From the NCBI RefSeq assembly GCF_000018365.1, contig NC_011529.1, forward strand, positions 1,488,001 through 1,552,000: a stretch of DNA of 64,000 nucleotides. The letters are read 5' to 3'. The position numbers and the translations under genes were made by a program. The notes beneath the pieces were generated by a model. That model saw only the letters and a list, made by a program, of their open reading frames with translations. It had not been told where the DNA came from and ran no database searches. The stretch comes from Thermococcus onnurineus NA1 (lineage in GTDB: Archaea; Methanobacteriota_B; Thermococci; Thermococcales; Thermococcaceae). Within the stretch, counting starts at the first letter, position 1; each line of letters begins with the position of its first letter. Shown one piece after another: positions 11,982 to 21,395 of the stretch.

Positions 11982-12654
11982 CGTCCACGCTGAAGCTCTC
12001 CATGACACGCTCGAAGTCGTTTTCCGGAGCGTAAACGAAGCCGCAACGGGTGCACTTAAGAACGCCGTTCTCCTCACTCAGCGGAGAGAAGCAGACCGGA
12101 CAGCGGTACTCCTCGCGCTGGAGGGAATCATAGACCTCATCCTTCATCACAAGGAGGTTGAGTTCTGCCTCCCAGTCCTCGTGGAGCATGCCCCAGTAGG
12201 GCGTTTCGATGGGATAAAAGTCCTCCAAAATCAGGGCGTTTATTCCGATGCTCTTAACACCAGGCGGGAGCTTTCCTGTCGGTTCTATACTGACCACGTA
12301 CTGATCGTAGAACTCGATGTGCTCCGCGCGGATCGTTAAGCCGCGGGAGAGCCTTGAGCGGAGGGGAATAATCTGAAGGAAGAGATTTTCCCGCTCGACG
12401 TCCCAGCTCGCGCTTATCGAGACGCTACCCTTCGTAAAGAATTGAGTGATATAACCGTCGTCCCTTTCTTCACCCGCCAGAGAAAAGCCCAGCTTGGCCA
12501 TTGCACGGTTTAGGAAGTTCGGCCGCGGGAGCTTCTGGTAATTTATCAGATACTCCCCCACCCATCCGGCCAGGGGCATGGAATAGCCGAGGAAGACCTG
12601 CCTCTGCACGCGGAGGTAGGCGACGCTGGGGAGCAGTTTGAACTGGTCGTACAT
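11968..12654 (-). CDS. conserved hypothetical protein with C-terminal zinc ribbon
   Basis: 228 aa. The C-terminal part carries a clear four-cysteine zinc ribbon (CPVC near residue 190, then CTRC about 13 residues later, in YRCPVCFSPLSEEN and LKCTRCGFVYAPEN). The rest is a beta-rich domain of unknown type. The ATG at 12654 (MYDQFKLLPS) is about 25 bp from a TATA-like CATATATATTATTATG, which suggests leaderless translation; the ATG at 12672 would lie too close to that box. It is downstream of the PolD operon but has its own promoter. I do not recognise the family. Confidence 0.65.
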   Translation of the reverse strand: MYDQFKLLPSVAYLRVQRQVFLGYSMPLAGWVGEYLINYQKLPRPNFLNRAMAKLGFSLAGEERDDGYITQFFTKGSVSISASWDVERENLFLQIIPLRSRLSRGLTIRAEHIEFYDQYVVSIEPTGKLPPGVKSIGINALILEDFYPIETPYWGMLHEDWEAELNLLVMKDEVYDSLQREEYRCPVCFSPLSEENGVLKCTRCGFVYAPENDFERVMESFSVDEFAF

Positions 12655-12692
12655 CAAAAAAAAGGGCGACATAATAATATATATGATTAACG

Positions 12693-15600
12693 CTAGGAAC
12701 CAAAAAACTCGTCCAGGCTTATGCCCTTCTTGGGCTTCTTCATCTTGGACTTCTCCTTCCTAATGTCATTCTCAAGACCTTCAGAAGGCTTGGTCTTTTT
12801 CTCAGCTTTTTTAGACTTCTTTTCAGCTTTCGTCTCGGCTTTTGACTTCTCAGCCTTTTTCTTGAGCTTCCCGTTGGCCTTAAGCTCGTCAAGGTAGCCG
12901 TTCCTGCCGTTGGACTTGCCGGTTCTGGCCTTTATCATCTTCTCGCAGATGTCAGCGGAGAAGCCCATCAAAGTCCTCTGCCTCTCCGGGAAGACGTTCT
13001 CAAAGAGGCTCTTGATGTCCTTTTCTGTCATGCATATCCTCTGCCTCGTGTAGTCCAGCACGTTGTACCGCGTAACCAACATCTTGGCCGTCGGCAGGTA
13101 CTTCTCAATTGCACCTTTACTGACGGTCAGGACGATTTTGCCGCCGCACTTGGGGCACTTGCCGGTGAGCGGTGGTCTCCGGTACTTCGTGTTGCACTTG
13201 ACGCAGCGGAACTCCTGTCTGGTGAAGCTCCTGAGGTTGCCCCTCAGGTCTGGAACGAGGTGGGAGTTGATTATCGTCTCGGCAACGTGGTGCTCGTCAA
13301 CCGCACGAATACGCTCCGCCAAAGCCAGCTGACGGGCGACCTTCTCCTCCATGTCGCCGAGCTGTTTGTACAGGCTCATCTTCGGGCCGAGGCCGATGTC
13401 ATCAGTGTCGTGGGTGAACTTTATGCCCTCGTACATCTCGGGCTTTCCTAGGCGGTCCTCAACGCGCTCGATGAACTTTATCTCCTTGGGCGATTTCATC
13501 TCGTAAGTCGCCGCGTAGAACTCGAGCGGATAATACCTGACAACGTCCATGTTATGGACCTCACTGTCCACCTCGCGCGGGTCAAGGCGGGTGGTAACAA
13601 CCAGCGGCGCGTCCATCTTCCCACCGCGCTTCTCAGGGAGGTAATACTTGCTGAAGTTCAGGAGGGCATCGAGGAGGAGCATTACTGCATCTTCGTCGCC
13701 GTCGCATTGGTGCGTTACCAAATTTTCATTAATCAGAACATTGTGGTAATCTTTGGCGTTTAGTGAGAAGACGAATTCCTCTCTGGGCCTGACGTATTCA
13801 ACACGCCTAACTTTCACGAGCCAGCCATTTTCGGAGAGGTATTTGTCATGATGCCTCTTTTTATCAGAGTGCAGTGAATACACAGAATTCTTCCGGTCAC
13901 TCACAAAGCCTATTTTCTCAAAGAATCTGTCATAGTACTCACCGGCTATGTTCAAGGCATAGACTTTCGAAACCGGAGGCTCACCTCCACGTTCAACATG
14001 GTAGAGCCTGCCGCGGGCATTGCCACGATTGGCGTTCTTGTCAAGGGTGTAGTAACCACGGATTCCAAATTTGGCGAGGAGTAACGTTTCGATATCCTCA
14101 AGCAGAACCTTGTTAACGCTGTAGACGACCACCCTTGGCACGGTTTTGAGAGCGCTCCCATCTCCCTCAAAGTAGGCCCTCAGCATCTCGGCCACAAGTT
14201 CAGGAGTTAGCTTGAAAACAAAGGCAGGAACTCTCTTCGTGTGTGCGTTTCTTCCAGCTTTCAGCACCTCCGTGAAGAGGAGGTACAGGATGCGTGAGCC
14301 GACAGTAACCTTCTCGCCCCTCTCATGAATTCCAAAGCCCTCGCCGAAGGCCTCCCTTAAAGCTTTCTTGAGGTCTTCCCTGGCCTCTTCGTCCGCTATC
14401 GAGAAGCCTATCTGGTAAACGCTATTGCTCTTGCGGGCATAGCCTTCTGCCAAGTAGTAGCCAAGGACGCGGAGGAATGGTCCAACCGGAACGAAGCGCT
14501 TTATCCTAACCTTGTCCCGCTTGAAGCCTAAGTAGCAGTCTGGAACGTCTTTAATCGAGAGTCCCTTCTCCTTCAGAACATTGAGTAGAACATCCAGAGG
14601 CATGGAGTCCCTGCGGAGGTAATCTTCCTTCACTCCAGCACCTATTGACATAAACCATCCAGAGAGACCACGAACCATTATCCTGTCCCACAGCTCTTTA
14701 AACTCCTCGCGAGAGAATTCCTCAAGCAAGTCAATGGACTCAACGTCCGCCTCTGGAAGCTCTAGCTTGGGAACGAGTATCCTGTCGCCCTCCTTGACCT
14801 CAAATGCCCTCTTCTCTATGAATTTCCCGTTTTCGTAGACAAGAACCGGATGGTCAACGGTTGTCTCAAAGGCCCTTCCCAACTCAAGCTCGAAGCGAAT
14901 GGTGTGGTCAGTGCTTGGAGCTTTGATGACATCCTCGATATCTGTCAGAACGACCTTTCCGCTCTCTGGGTCGAAGGAGTAAACTTTGACATCAACCTTC
15001 GGCTTCCTTCTGACGTAAACCATGTTCTCGTAGTGTTCATCCTCGAAGAGCTCGTAGAGCTCTCTAAGCGTTATCCTCATTGGCATTCCGTCAATCTGGA
15101 CGAGTATCCTCGTGTCACCAGGGAAGCAGTTCCTTCTCTTCGCGGCATGATAATACGGGTGGGCATAACCAACCAGCACGTCGGAAAAGCCTATTATCCT
15201 GCCAATAATTCCGGCAGACGTGTGGGGAGCAAGACCGATGACGAGGTGGCCTATCAAATCCTCCATCTTCTCGGCGTTGTAGAACCTTGGCAGTCCGTAG
15301 AACTTCTCAAGCAGGTCATCTATGAAGCGTGCGACTTTGAGGAGGTATCTGCCAGCCTCGTAGGAGAGGATTACGTCCTGCACCTTGAGCTCGACTATCT
15401 GATCGTCCCGCTCTAACGGTTTACCCTCGAAGTCGTGGGTGTAGCCAAGCTCGCGGAGCTTCTCAACGCTTACGCCTATCTCCCGCGGCTTGAAGTGGGT
15501 TATCGGGGCATCGGTGGCGTCGAAACGGATTGTACCATCTTTAAATACGTAGACGTCGTTCTTGGCCCGGAGGAGGCCTTTCTCTAAAGGCTCGGCCATC

Positions 15601-18008
15601 TTGTAGCCGGAGGTCATTCCCTGGACACCCTTGAGCTTGTCTATGCCGTAGACCTTAACGTTCTCCATAGCGGCGCGGAGAAGCTCAGAGGGTTTTATCC
15701 TCCGCCTGGCGTAGGGCTTGAGCTCGATCCCACACTTCGGACACCGGAAGTCGAAGTTATCGGCCTCACCCTCAAGATAATCAGTGCTGCACTTCGGGCA
15801 GTGCCAGAGAAGCTCTTTCCTCGTTCCGCAGCTCGGACATATATGTTCTGGCCCAACGTGGCCGCATTTTGGACACTTGAAGAAGGCTATCTCCACCTCC
15901 GTAGTCTTGCCTTCTTCGGCGGCCTTCTTTATGTCACGGGAGCTTCCACCGGCGAGACCGATCGGGAAGAGCACCTGAACGGGTGGCTTCATCTTCCTCT
16001 CTTTGGCCTTCTCGGGCCTGCCCATTCTCGCGCCGATCCAGCTTATACCCCGATCGCGGAGCTTAATCCTATTGCCCTTGTTGATGATGTCAATTACTGT
16101 GTGGAAGGGCTTGGCCTTGAATTCCCACTCGAGGTTGCCGAGGGGAGTCAGTAATGCGGCACTCCAGGGATATTCGATTACGATAACCTTCTTCCGATCT
16201 TCCGTCCGCTCCAATCGGTGCGGAAGGCCCAAAAGCTCGAGGTAGCGCTTTATCTTCGAGTCGTTGTCGAGGACGACTTTTCTCGCGAACTTGTTTTTCA
16301 TGTGCTCGTCCCACTCGATTTGAGCGCCGAGAAGGGCCTTCTGGAGATCCTCAACTTCCTCCGGCTTTAGTGTGTTCCAGTAGAGGGTGTAGTGGGGGTG
16401 GAAGGGAATGTCGAGAACCTTGGAGATGTGTATGGCTTCTTCAATGCTCGGCCTGACGCGGAGAGGGTCTTTAAGGAGCCTTTCAAGGAAGTCAGGATCA
16501 AGCTCGACGTATTCAGCGGCCTCTTCTACCGCCTCGCGTGGGTTGTCCTCGAAGGGCTTCAGCTCGACCTCGTAGATATCCGCGATAGCTTTAGCAAACT
16601 CCTGAATCCACCATTCTTCAGCGTAGTTGGCAGGCAAGAGAGTCTGATTGTTCTCAACAAAGTCGCCGAAGTTGACAAGGGCGTCGCCGACGTAGAGTAT
16701 CTCCTCGATTTTGTCGCGGATTTTGAGGGCGGTTTGATAGTCGTCAACTCGGATAACCGAGCCATCCTTGAGCTTGACTATCGGGCCTTCGACGGTGGTT
16801 GCGGGGGTTACGATACAGCCCTTTCCGGGGCGTTCAGTCTTCATCTGCGTGCCTATGGCTATGAACTCGTCGAGGATGAGCATGGTTGCAGGATTGACGC
16901 TCCAGGTTGCGAAGCCACTAACCCTCGAACGGCCGTATCTAAGCCTGAAGCCACCGTTAGTGGAGGGTTCGGCGAAGAGCGGCCTGCCACCGATTATCTC
17001 CTTCGTGTACTTCTTGTTGGGGGCGATATTGGCCCTGAACTTCTCGTAGAGTTCGTAGTAGAAGCCCTTCTCAATTTTCTCCTCAACTTTCTCAGTGGGA
17101 GCTTCTTCACCGGCGCTCTCGACCTTCTCTTCCTTGACCTCAGCCTTGCCTTTCTCCTTCGCCTCGACGAACTCCTTTATCCAGTCCCAGCCCTCTATGC
17201 CCATCTTGTCAATGTACTTGACGAGCTTCTTGGCCTTCTGGAGGACACCTTCAGCAAGAACGAGGATTGCACCGCCGCGCAGGTGGTTGGTCTCCACTCC
17301 AGGGACATCGCGGTGGGAAACTTCAACCTTGTCGGTCTCTTCGCCGGTTATCTCTATGGGGATGTTCTTCATGGCAAGTCTTACTTCGTCTGCCTCCGGA
17401 TGATACTGGAGCCTCGTAACTGCCCGGTGGTAGAGGTCTATCTCCTCAACCATTCTCTCAATGTGCTTCTCGCTCGGCTTGAACCTGTCGAGGCCGAGCT
17501 TTTTTCTCACGTAATCACCAACGAGAACACTCAAAGCCTGAGCCGTTCCACCAGAGCTTCTTATTGGCCCGGCATAGTAGAGGGCTAAGTACTCACTCCC
17601 ATCAGCCCACTCGTTGCGCTTGATTTTAACGTCGGCTATTCCTTCCAGCGGGGCGGAGACGATGCCCTCAGTGAGAATAGCAAGGGCCGTCCTTACCGCC
17701 TGCTCTGCGTATTTCTCCTTGCTCCCAAGGTCACCGAATTTGCCGTCTATTATCTCGTCAACGACCTTAAGGGCGGCCAGTTCCTTTCCATACTCTTTGA
17801 CGAGCGCCCTAATCCTCTCGGCAACGCCTGGAGGGCCAACGAGGCTTTCGACACGACCGGCCATGTCAGTAGCTTGAGGAACCTCAACATCGGTGCTCGG
17901 GTCCTTACCCTGAGCGCGGGCCTTTCTCGCTATCTCGTAGGCCCTGTCAATCTCGCGCTGGAGAGATTCAAAGTAAGCTTTCATTTTTTCAGAATACAGC
18001 TCGGCCAT
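12693..18008 (-). CDS. polC: DNA polymerase D large subunit DP2, interrupted by an intein
   Basis: 1771 aa including a 474-aa intein, so the mature protein is about 1297 aa. It is the catalytic subunit of the archaeal replicative PolD. Visible features: two zinc modules (CPKCGHVGPEHICPSCG with CPKCS and CPKCG after it; CVKCN with CPKCGG near the C-terminus), an active-site loop reading RRN-CDGDEDAVMLLLDAL after splicing, a Lys-rich linker and a C-terminal PCNA-binding tail (ISLDEFFGS). The ATG at 18008 follows GAGGGTGT; the TTG at 18014 overlaps the DP1 stop. DP2 starts 3 bp after DP1 within the orc1-DP1-DP2 operon. Two bases separate the genes, so translation is probably coupled. Confidence 0.96.
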   Translation of the reverse strand: MAELYSEKMKAYFESLQREIDRAYEIARKARAQGKDPSTDVEVPQATDMAGRVESLVGPPGVAERIRALVKEYGKELAALKVVDEIIDGKFGDLGSKEKYAEQAVRTALAILTEGIVSAPLEGIADVKIKRNEWADGSEYLALYYAGPIRSSGGTAQALSVLVGDYVRKKLGLDRFKPSEKHIERMVEEIDLYHRAVTRLQYHPEADEVRLAMKNIPIEITGEETDKVEVSHRDVPGVETNHLRGGAILVLAEGVLQKAKKLVKYIDKMGIEGWDWIKEFVEAKEKGKAEVKEEKVESAGEEAPTEKVEEKIEKGFYYELYEKFRANIAPNKKYTKEIIGGRPLFAEPSTNGGFRLRYGRSRVSGFATWSVNPATMLILDEFIAIGTQMKTERPGKGCIVTPATTVEGPIVKLKDGSVIRVDDYQTALKIRDKIEEILYVGDALVNFGDFVENNQTLLPANYAEEWWIQEFAKAIADIYEVELKPFEDNPREAVEEAAEYVELDPDFLERLLKDPLRVRPSIEEAIHISKVLDIPFHPHYTLYWNTLKPEEVEDLQKALLGAQIEWDEHMKNKFARKVVLDNDSKIKRYLELLGLPHRLERTEDRKKVIVIEYPWSAALLTPLGNLEWEFKAKPFHTVIDIINKGNRIKLRDRGISWIGARMGRPEKAKERKMKPPVQVLFPIGLAGGSSRDIKKAAEEGKTTEVEIAFFKCPKCGHVGPEHICPSCGTRKELLWHCPKCSTDYLEGEADNFDFRCPKCGIELKPYARRRIKPSELLRAAMENVKVYGIDKLKGVQGMTSGYKMAEPLEKGLLRAKNDVYVFKDGTIRFDATDAPITHFKPREIGVSVEKLRELGYTHDFEGKPLERDDQIVELKVQDVILSYEAGRYLLKVARFIDDLLEKFYGLPRFYNAEKMEDLIGHLVIGLAPHTSAGIIGRIIGFSDVLVGYAHPYYHAAKRRNCFPGDTRILVQIDGMPMRITLRELYELFEDEHYENMVYVRRKPKVDVKVYSFDPESGKVVLTDIEDVIKAPSTDHTIRFELELGRAFETTVDHPVLVYENGKFIEKRAFEVKEGDRILVPKLELPEADVESIDLLEEFSREEFKELWDRIMVRGLSGWFMSIGAGVKEDYLRRDSMPLDVLLNVLKEKGLSIKDVPDCYLGFKRDKVRIKRFVPVGPFLRVLGYYLAEGYARKSNSVYQIGFSIADEEAREDLKKALREAFGEGFGIHERGEKVTVGSRILYLLFTEVLKAGRNAHTKRVPAFVFKLTPELVAEMLRAYFEGDGSALKTVPRVVVYSVNKVLLEDIETLLLAKFGIRGYYTLDKNANRGNARGRLYHVERGGEPPVSKVYALNIAGEYYDRFFEKIGFVSDRKNSVYSLHSDKKRHHDKYLSENGWLVKVRRVEYVRPREEFVFSLNAKDYHNVLINENLVTHQCDGDEDAVMLLLDALLNFSKYYLPEKRGGKMDAPLVVTTRLDPREVDSEVHNMDVVRYYPLEFYAATYEMKSPKEIKFIERVEDRLGKPEMYEGIKFTHDTDDIGLGPKMSLYKQLGDMEEKVARQLALAERIRAVDEHHVAETIINSHLVPDLRGNLRSFTRQEFRCVKCNTKYRRPPLTGKCPKCGGKIVLTVSKGAIEKYLPTAKMLVTRYNVLDYTRQRICMTEKDIKSLFENVFPERQRTLMGFSADICEKMIKARTGKSNGRNGYLDELKANGKLKKKAEKSKAETKAEKKSKKAEKKTKPSEGLENDIRKEKSKMKKPKKGISLDEFFGS
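13707..15128 (-). other. PolD (Pol-II type) intein with LAGLIDADG homing endonuclease
   Basis: 474 aa (DP2 residues about 961-1434). The N-terminus is CFPGDTRILVQ (splicing block A). The C-terminal block is YHNVLINENLVTHQ, followed by the +1 residue Cys. The final residue is Gln instead of the usual Asn, as in the known Pyrococcus PolII inteins. A two-motif LAGLIDADG endonuclease is embedded (VLGYYLAEGYA and MLRAYFEGDGSAL), with acidic residues retained in both, so it may be active. The insertion splits N|CDGDED in the polymerase active site, so DP2 can only be catalytic after splicing. Confidence 0.95.
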
Positions 18009-18010
18009 TG

Positions 18011-20116
18011 TCAAACACCCTCACAGTACTGGTCAAAGTGCACAACGGCCCTCAAACGGGCGGTTTCCACATCGATTATTGGAACCCTTGCAGGGGTAGG
18101 AACGATGTTCACCATCTTCTGGAACTCCGTCTGGGCCTGCCATGTGCCGGTGTTTATCAAAAAGACGCCGTTGTAAATCTTATACTGCATAACGTGGACG
18201 TGGCCGGCCTGGAAGAGGTCTGGAACGCTCTCTATGACAAGGGTATCCTCCGGATCCGGAGCTATTGGCACCTTCTCACCGAAGGTTGGTGCAAGGTGGC
18301 GGAGCTTGAGGAGGTCGAGCATTGCCTCCGCAGGCCTGTGATGGGTTCTGTTCGGGATAAAGCTGACGACGTCCTCTATCCCCCTTCCGTGAGCTATGAG
18401 AAAGTCCCTGCCATGAAGCTTTACCACCGCAGGATTGCTTATTATGACCGCGTTCTTGAGCTTAAGGAGAGGTCTGGCATATTCTTCGTAAAAGCCCGGC
18501 TGAGGAAGGGCCGTTCTGGCCGCATCGTGGTTGCCCGGGCCAATAAACATTGTTATATGGTCCGGGACGTTGGAGAGGAGGTTCGCCAAAGCCTCGTACT
18601 GATCGAAAATGTCAGGAATAGCAAGCTCGTTGTACTGGCCGGGATAGATGCCTATGCCATCAACGACGTCGCCAGCGATTATCATGTACTTAATCCGGCT
18701 CACGAGCTCCTCCTCGGCCCTGTTGTTGACATCTCCGTTGAGCCACTCGAGGAAGCGCATAAAGGCTTTCTCGCAGAACTTATTGCTTCCGACGTGGACG
18801 TCACTGAGCAGAACAGCGTAGACCTTTTCCTCAAGGGGCGGCTTTTCGCGCTTGAACTTTGGAACGTCCGGCAGGTAAATCTTATCCGCGAAGAAGATGC
18901 CCCTTCCAGAGTAGCGACCCTTGAAGGCCACCACAGCGTCGGGCATTATCTCGAAGAACTTCTTCGAGTCCTCGTTGTTGCGGTTTATGAAGACCTTGAT
19001 TATTCCCGTGTTGTCCTCAACCTCGAACATGAAACCCTTAGCAGTCTCCCTTTTAGAGTTCACGAGGCCGATTATCGTGACGTCATCATCGGTTCTAACG
19101 TAACTTAGCTTGGCTATGTCTATCACACTGCCTATCTCCGGATTCTCGCGAAGAATACGGCGCATCTTCTTGAGCCTGCTCCTGAAGTAGTCCGCATAGA
19201 CCTTGATTATTATCTCCCCCTCCTTGCCCCGGGCGTCCTTGGCCTTCGGAATGGTGAACTTGACGTCCTTGACATCGAAGGCAATTTCATAATCCTCTGG
19301 AATCTCTTTGGCCCTGTAGTAGAAGCCTTCCTTTGGAGATATCCTAAAGTCAGAATAGACTGAATAGCTCTTCTCTTCTTCAGGAACCTCCTCGACGTAG
19401 GCTATCGGAACACCATAGTCACCGTAGACTATCCTCGGCTTGACGCCGTTATCGGCCTCCTCACTGCTCACGTAGCTGGGGACATTGCCATTGTCGTTTC
19501 CAGTCGGAGCCTCTTCGACTGAAAGCCCCCCTTCCACTGGAAGGGTTTCATCAGCAACCTCAGAAATGGAGGCCTCCATGACTTCGGTTTCAGATTCAGA
19601 GTCACCTATAAGGGGGGATTCCTCCAGAGTTCCAGTGGAAATATAACTCTCCCCCCCAGAAAAGTTGGGCTCTTCTTGCCCCAACGGGCCCATTTCAGAC
19701 ATATCACCCCCGCTTTCAGAGGAGGTTCCAGTGGAAATAGACGTTCCTTCGTCAGCACTATGAACAGCAGCCACAGTTGTCAGTTCGAGTATTTCTCCAT
19801 CCACAGCAGACGATTCGACAGTTCCAGGCGTTTCAACAAGCATTTCAGCTTCAGAAGCCATATCTTCTGAAGTTTGCTCTTCAACATGGGGGTGGAATTC
19901 TGCAGAAGAAGAGATCGAACTTTCCAATGGAGCCATGCCCTTCTCCATGAGAAACTCCCTGGCGACGGTGGAGTCTATTACAAAGGTACCCCTTGCCTTG
20001 GCGAACTTGATGAGCTCAGCGAGAGTAAAGTCCTTCTTATAGCCATCAACAAGGAGGTAATAGGCCGACGGAGTGATTAGATAGTTGTTAGCCATTAAAT
20101 CCTCAATCAGACCCAT
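18011..20116 (-). CDS. polB: DNA polymerase D small subunit DP1 (3'-5' exonuclease)
   Basis: 701 aa. N-terminal helical domain (NYLITPSAYYLL, residues 11-22), a long acidic Ser/Thr/Glu-rich disordered linker (about 62-225), an OB fold (about 300-415), then an MRE11-like phosphodiesterase: SDVHVGSNKF, AGDVVDGIG, GPGNHDAAR, AHGRG and GHVHV supply the metal ligands. It proofreads for DP2. The start ATG overlaps the orc1 stop by one base (TGATG). The linker looks longer than in Pyrococcus DP1, and its DNA holds three ORB cores (19532, 19630, 19726); two of them encode the repeated peptide ISTGT. Confidence 0.95.
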   Translation of the reverse strand: MGLIEDLMANNYLITPSAYYLLVDGYKKDFTLAELIKFAKARGTFVIDSTVAREFLMEKGMAPLESSISSSAEFHPHVEEQTSEDMASEAEMLVETPGTVESSAVDGEILELTTVAAVHSADEGTSISTGTSSESGGDMSEMGPLGQEEPNFSGGESYISTGTLEESPLIGDSESETEVMEASISEVADETLPVEGGLSVEEAPTGNDNGNVPSYVSSEEADNGVKPRIVYGDYGVPIAYVEEVPEEEKSYSVYSDFRISPKEGFYYRAKEIPEDYEIAFDVKDVKFTIPKAKDARGKEGEIIIKVYADYFRSRLKKMRRILRENPEIGSVIDIAKLSYVRTDDDVTIIGLVNSKRETAKGFMFEVEDNTGIIKVFINRNNEDSKKFFEIMPDAVVAFKGRYSGRGIFFADKIYLPDVPKFKREKPPLEEKVYAVLLSDVHVGSNKFCEKAFMRFLEWLNGDVNNRAEEELVSRIKYMIIAGDVVDGIGIYPGQYNELAIPDIFDQYEALANLLSNVPDHITMFIGPGNHDAARTALPQPGFYEEYARPLLKLKNAVIISNPAVVKLHGRDFLIAHGRGIEDVVSFIPNRTHHRPAEAMLDLLKLRHLAPTFGEKVPIAPDPEDTLVIESVPDLFQAGHVHVMQYKIYNGVFLINTGTWQAQTEFQKMVNIVPTPARVPIIDVETARLRAVVHFDQYCEGV
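19532..19542 (-). promoter_or_regulatory. ORB-like core inside the DP1 gene (copy 1)
   Basis: Plus-strand TTCCACTGGAA; read on minus it is TTCCAGTGGAAGGGGGG, so the dyad is followed directly by a G-run and lacks the ARCTC arm. It encodes LPVEG (about residues 191-195) in the DP1 linker. Confidence 0.45.
19629..19649 (+). promoter_or_regulatory. ORB element inside the DP1 gene (copy 2, full arm)
   Basis: TTCCAGTGGAAATATAACTC starts at 19630 and matches the oriC element at every consensus position. The run that follows is CCCCCCC in place of the GGGGGG seen at 22785. It encodes YISTGT on the minus strand. Confidence 0.6.
19725..19748 (+). promoter_or_regulatory. ORB-like element inside the DP1 gene (copy 3)
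   Basis: TTCCAGTGGAAATAGA starts at 19726, followed by CGTTCC, a weak arm. It is 96 bp from copy 2 and encodes SISTGT, a repeat of the peptide encoded there. Confidence 0.5.
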
Positions 20117-21363
20117 CAGAGCAGCCTCCTCTGGCGGGACATGCTTATAGTGAGCACCGTCTGGAGCTGGTGATCATGACGGTATATGTTCTTGACCTTA
20201 TAAGGAGTTACGTTGAGCCTTATCTCCTTGGTTCTACCATAGCGGCCCTTGCTGACGACCTTGGCGTTTATGATGCCGAGCATATCTAGTTCATTTATTA
20301 AATCACTCACGCGCCTCTGAGTTAGCGGTTCAAGGTCTATGTGGTCGCAGAGGGACTTGTAGACAGAATAGACGTCGCCAGTGTTTGCGGGCAGCTCGCC
20401 GTTCTCGTCCAGGAGAACGATAGCATAGAGGAGAACCTTTGAGTGGAGCGGAAGGGTCTTTATGACCTCCTCCATGGTGTCCTGCTCTATCTTCTCTTGG
20501 GCCTTCCAGACGTGGCGCTCGGTTACCTTGCTCGCCCCTTCGCGCTCGGCTATTTCTCCAGCGACGCGGAGCAGGTCGAGGGCGCGCCTTGCATCACCGT
20601 GCTCGCGGGCTGCCAAGGCAGCACAGAGGGGAACTACACCGTCATCGAGAACACCTTCGTTAAAGGCATCCTTAGCACGCTGCATGAGTATATCCCGCAG
20701 CTGATTGGCGTCGTAAGGTGGGAAGACAACCTCCTCCTCGCTTAGACTTGAAAGAACGCGCGGGTCCAGGTAGTCCTTGAACTTGAGGTCGTTGGATATG
20801 CCAATTATGCTAACCTTCGCCCGGTGAAGTTCGGTGTTTATCCTCGTGAGAGAGTAAAGAATATCGTCACCGCTCTTTTTGATGAGTTTGTCAATCTCAT
20901 CGAGGACTATGATGACGAAGCGCTCTTTGGCATCTATGACCGCCTTGAGCTTGGAGTACACCTCATCGGTCGGCCATCCTACGAGCGGAACTTCAACGCC
21001 ACTCTCCTCGCGGAAGTGGTTCACTATGTTGGCAAGAACACGGTACTGTGTGTCGACTATCTCACAGTTGACATAGATAACATCAACGGGAACGTTGTAC
21101 TTTTGGGATATCTTCTTCAGCTCCTCTGTGACGAACTTTATGGTGACGGTCTTACCAGTACCGGTTTTGCCGTAGACGAAAACGTTGGAAGGAGTTTCAC
21201 CTCTAAGAACCGGAACGAGAATGTGCGCAAGGTTCTCAATCTGTTCACGCCTGTGAGGAAGCTCTCTGGGCGTATAGCTATGCCTTAAAACCTCCTTATT
21301 CTTGAAAATCTTCTTGGCATGAAGATACTTCTCGAAGATTGAATCAAGGTAATTGTCGTCCAT
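20116..21363 (-). CDS. orc1: Orc1/Cdc6 replication initiator
   Basis: 415 aa. AAA+ initiator that binds ORB DNA and recruits MCM. Walker A is VYGKTGTGKT, Walker B IIVLDEIDKL, sensor I IGISND, and sensor II lies near AREHGDARRALDLLR. A winged-helix domain forms the C-terminus (LTQRRVSDLINELDMLGI, KGRYGRTKEIRL). The ATG at 21363 is preceded by GGTGGTG; the upstream in-frame ATG at 21381 lies inside an ORB core. It is the first gene of orc1-DP1-DP2 and lies near the origin. A TATA-like CTTTAAAATTG about 85 bp upstream may be its promoter. Confidence 0.97.
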   Translation of the reverse strand: MDDNYLDSIFEKYLHAKKIFKNKEVLRHSYTPRELPHRREQIENLAHILVPVLRGETPSNVFVYGKTGTGKTVTIKFVTEELKKISQKYNVPVDVIYVNCEIVDTQYRVLANIVNHFREESGVEVPLVGWPTDEVYSKLKAVIDAKERFVIIVLDEIDKLIKKSGDDILYSLTRINTELHRAKVSIIGISNDLKFKDYLDPRVLSSLSEEEVVFPPYDANQLRDILMQRAKDAFNEGVLDDGVVPLCAALAAREHGDARRALDLLRVAGEIAEREGASKVTERHVWKAQEKIEQDTMEEVIKTLPLHSKVLLYAIVLLDENGELPANTGDVYSVYKSLCDHIDLEPLTQRRVSDLINELDMLGIINAKVVSKGRYGRTKEIRLNVTPYKVKNIYRHDHQLQTVLTISMSRQRRLL

Positions 21364-21375
21364 CAGCACCACCCA

Positions 21376-21395
21376 TTCCACTGGAAATCCAGCTC
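21376..21395 (+). promoter_or_regulatory. ORB element in the orc1 leader
   Basis: TTCCACTGGAAATCCAGCTC matches the ORB pattern with arm GCTC at the standard spacing. It lies 13 bp upstream of the orc1 start codon, so bound Orc1 could repress its own operon. Confidence 0.65.

Noticed and set aside
11739-12077. 112-codon minus-strand frame in the hairpin block
   Set aside because: It overlaps the real zinc-ribbon gene in another frame, and its translation has no domain.
16392-17588. 398-codon plus-strand frame opposite DP2
   Set aside because: Antisense to the conserved DP2 coding sequence; product shows no domain. A by-product of codon bias.
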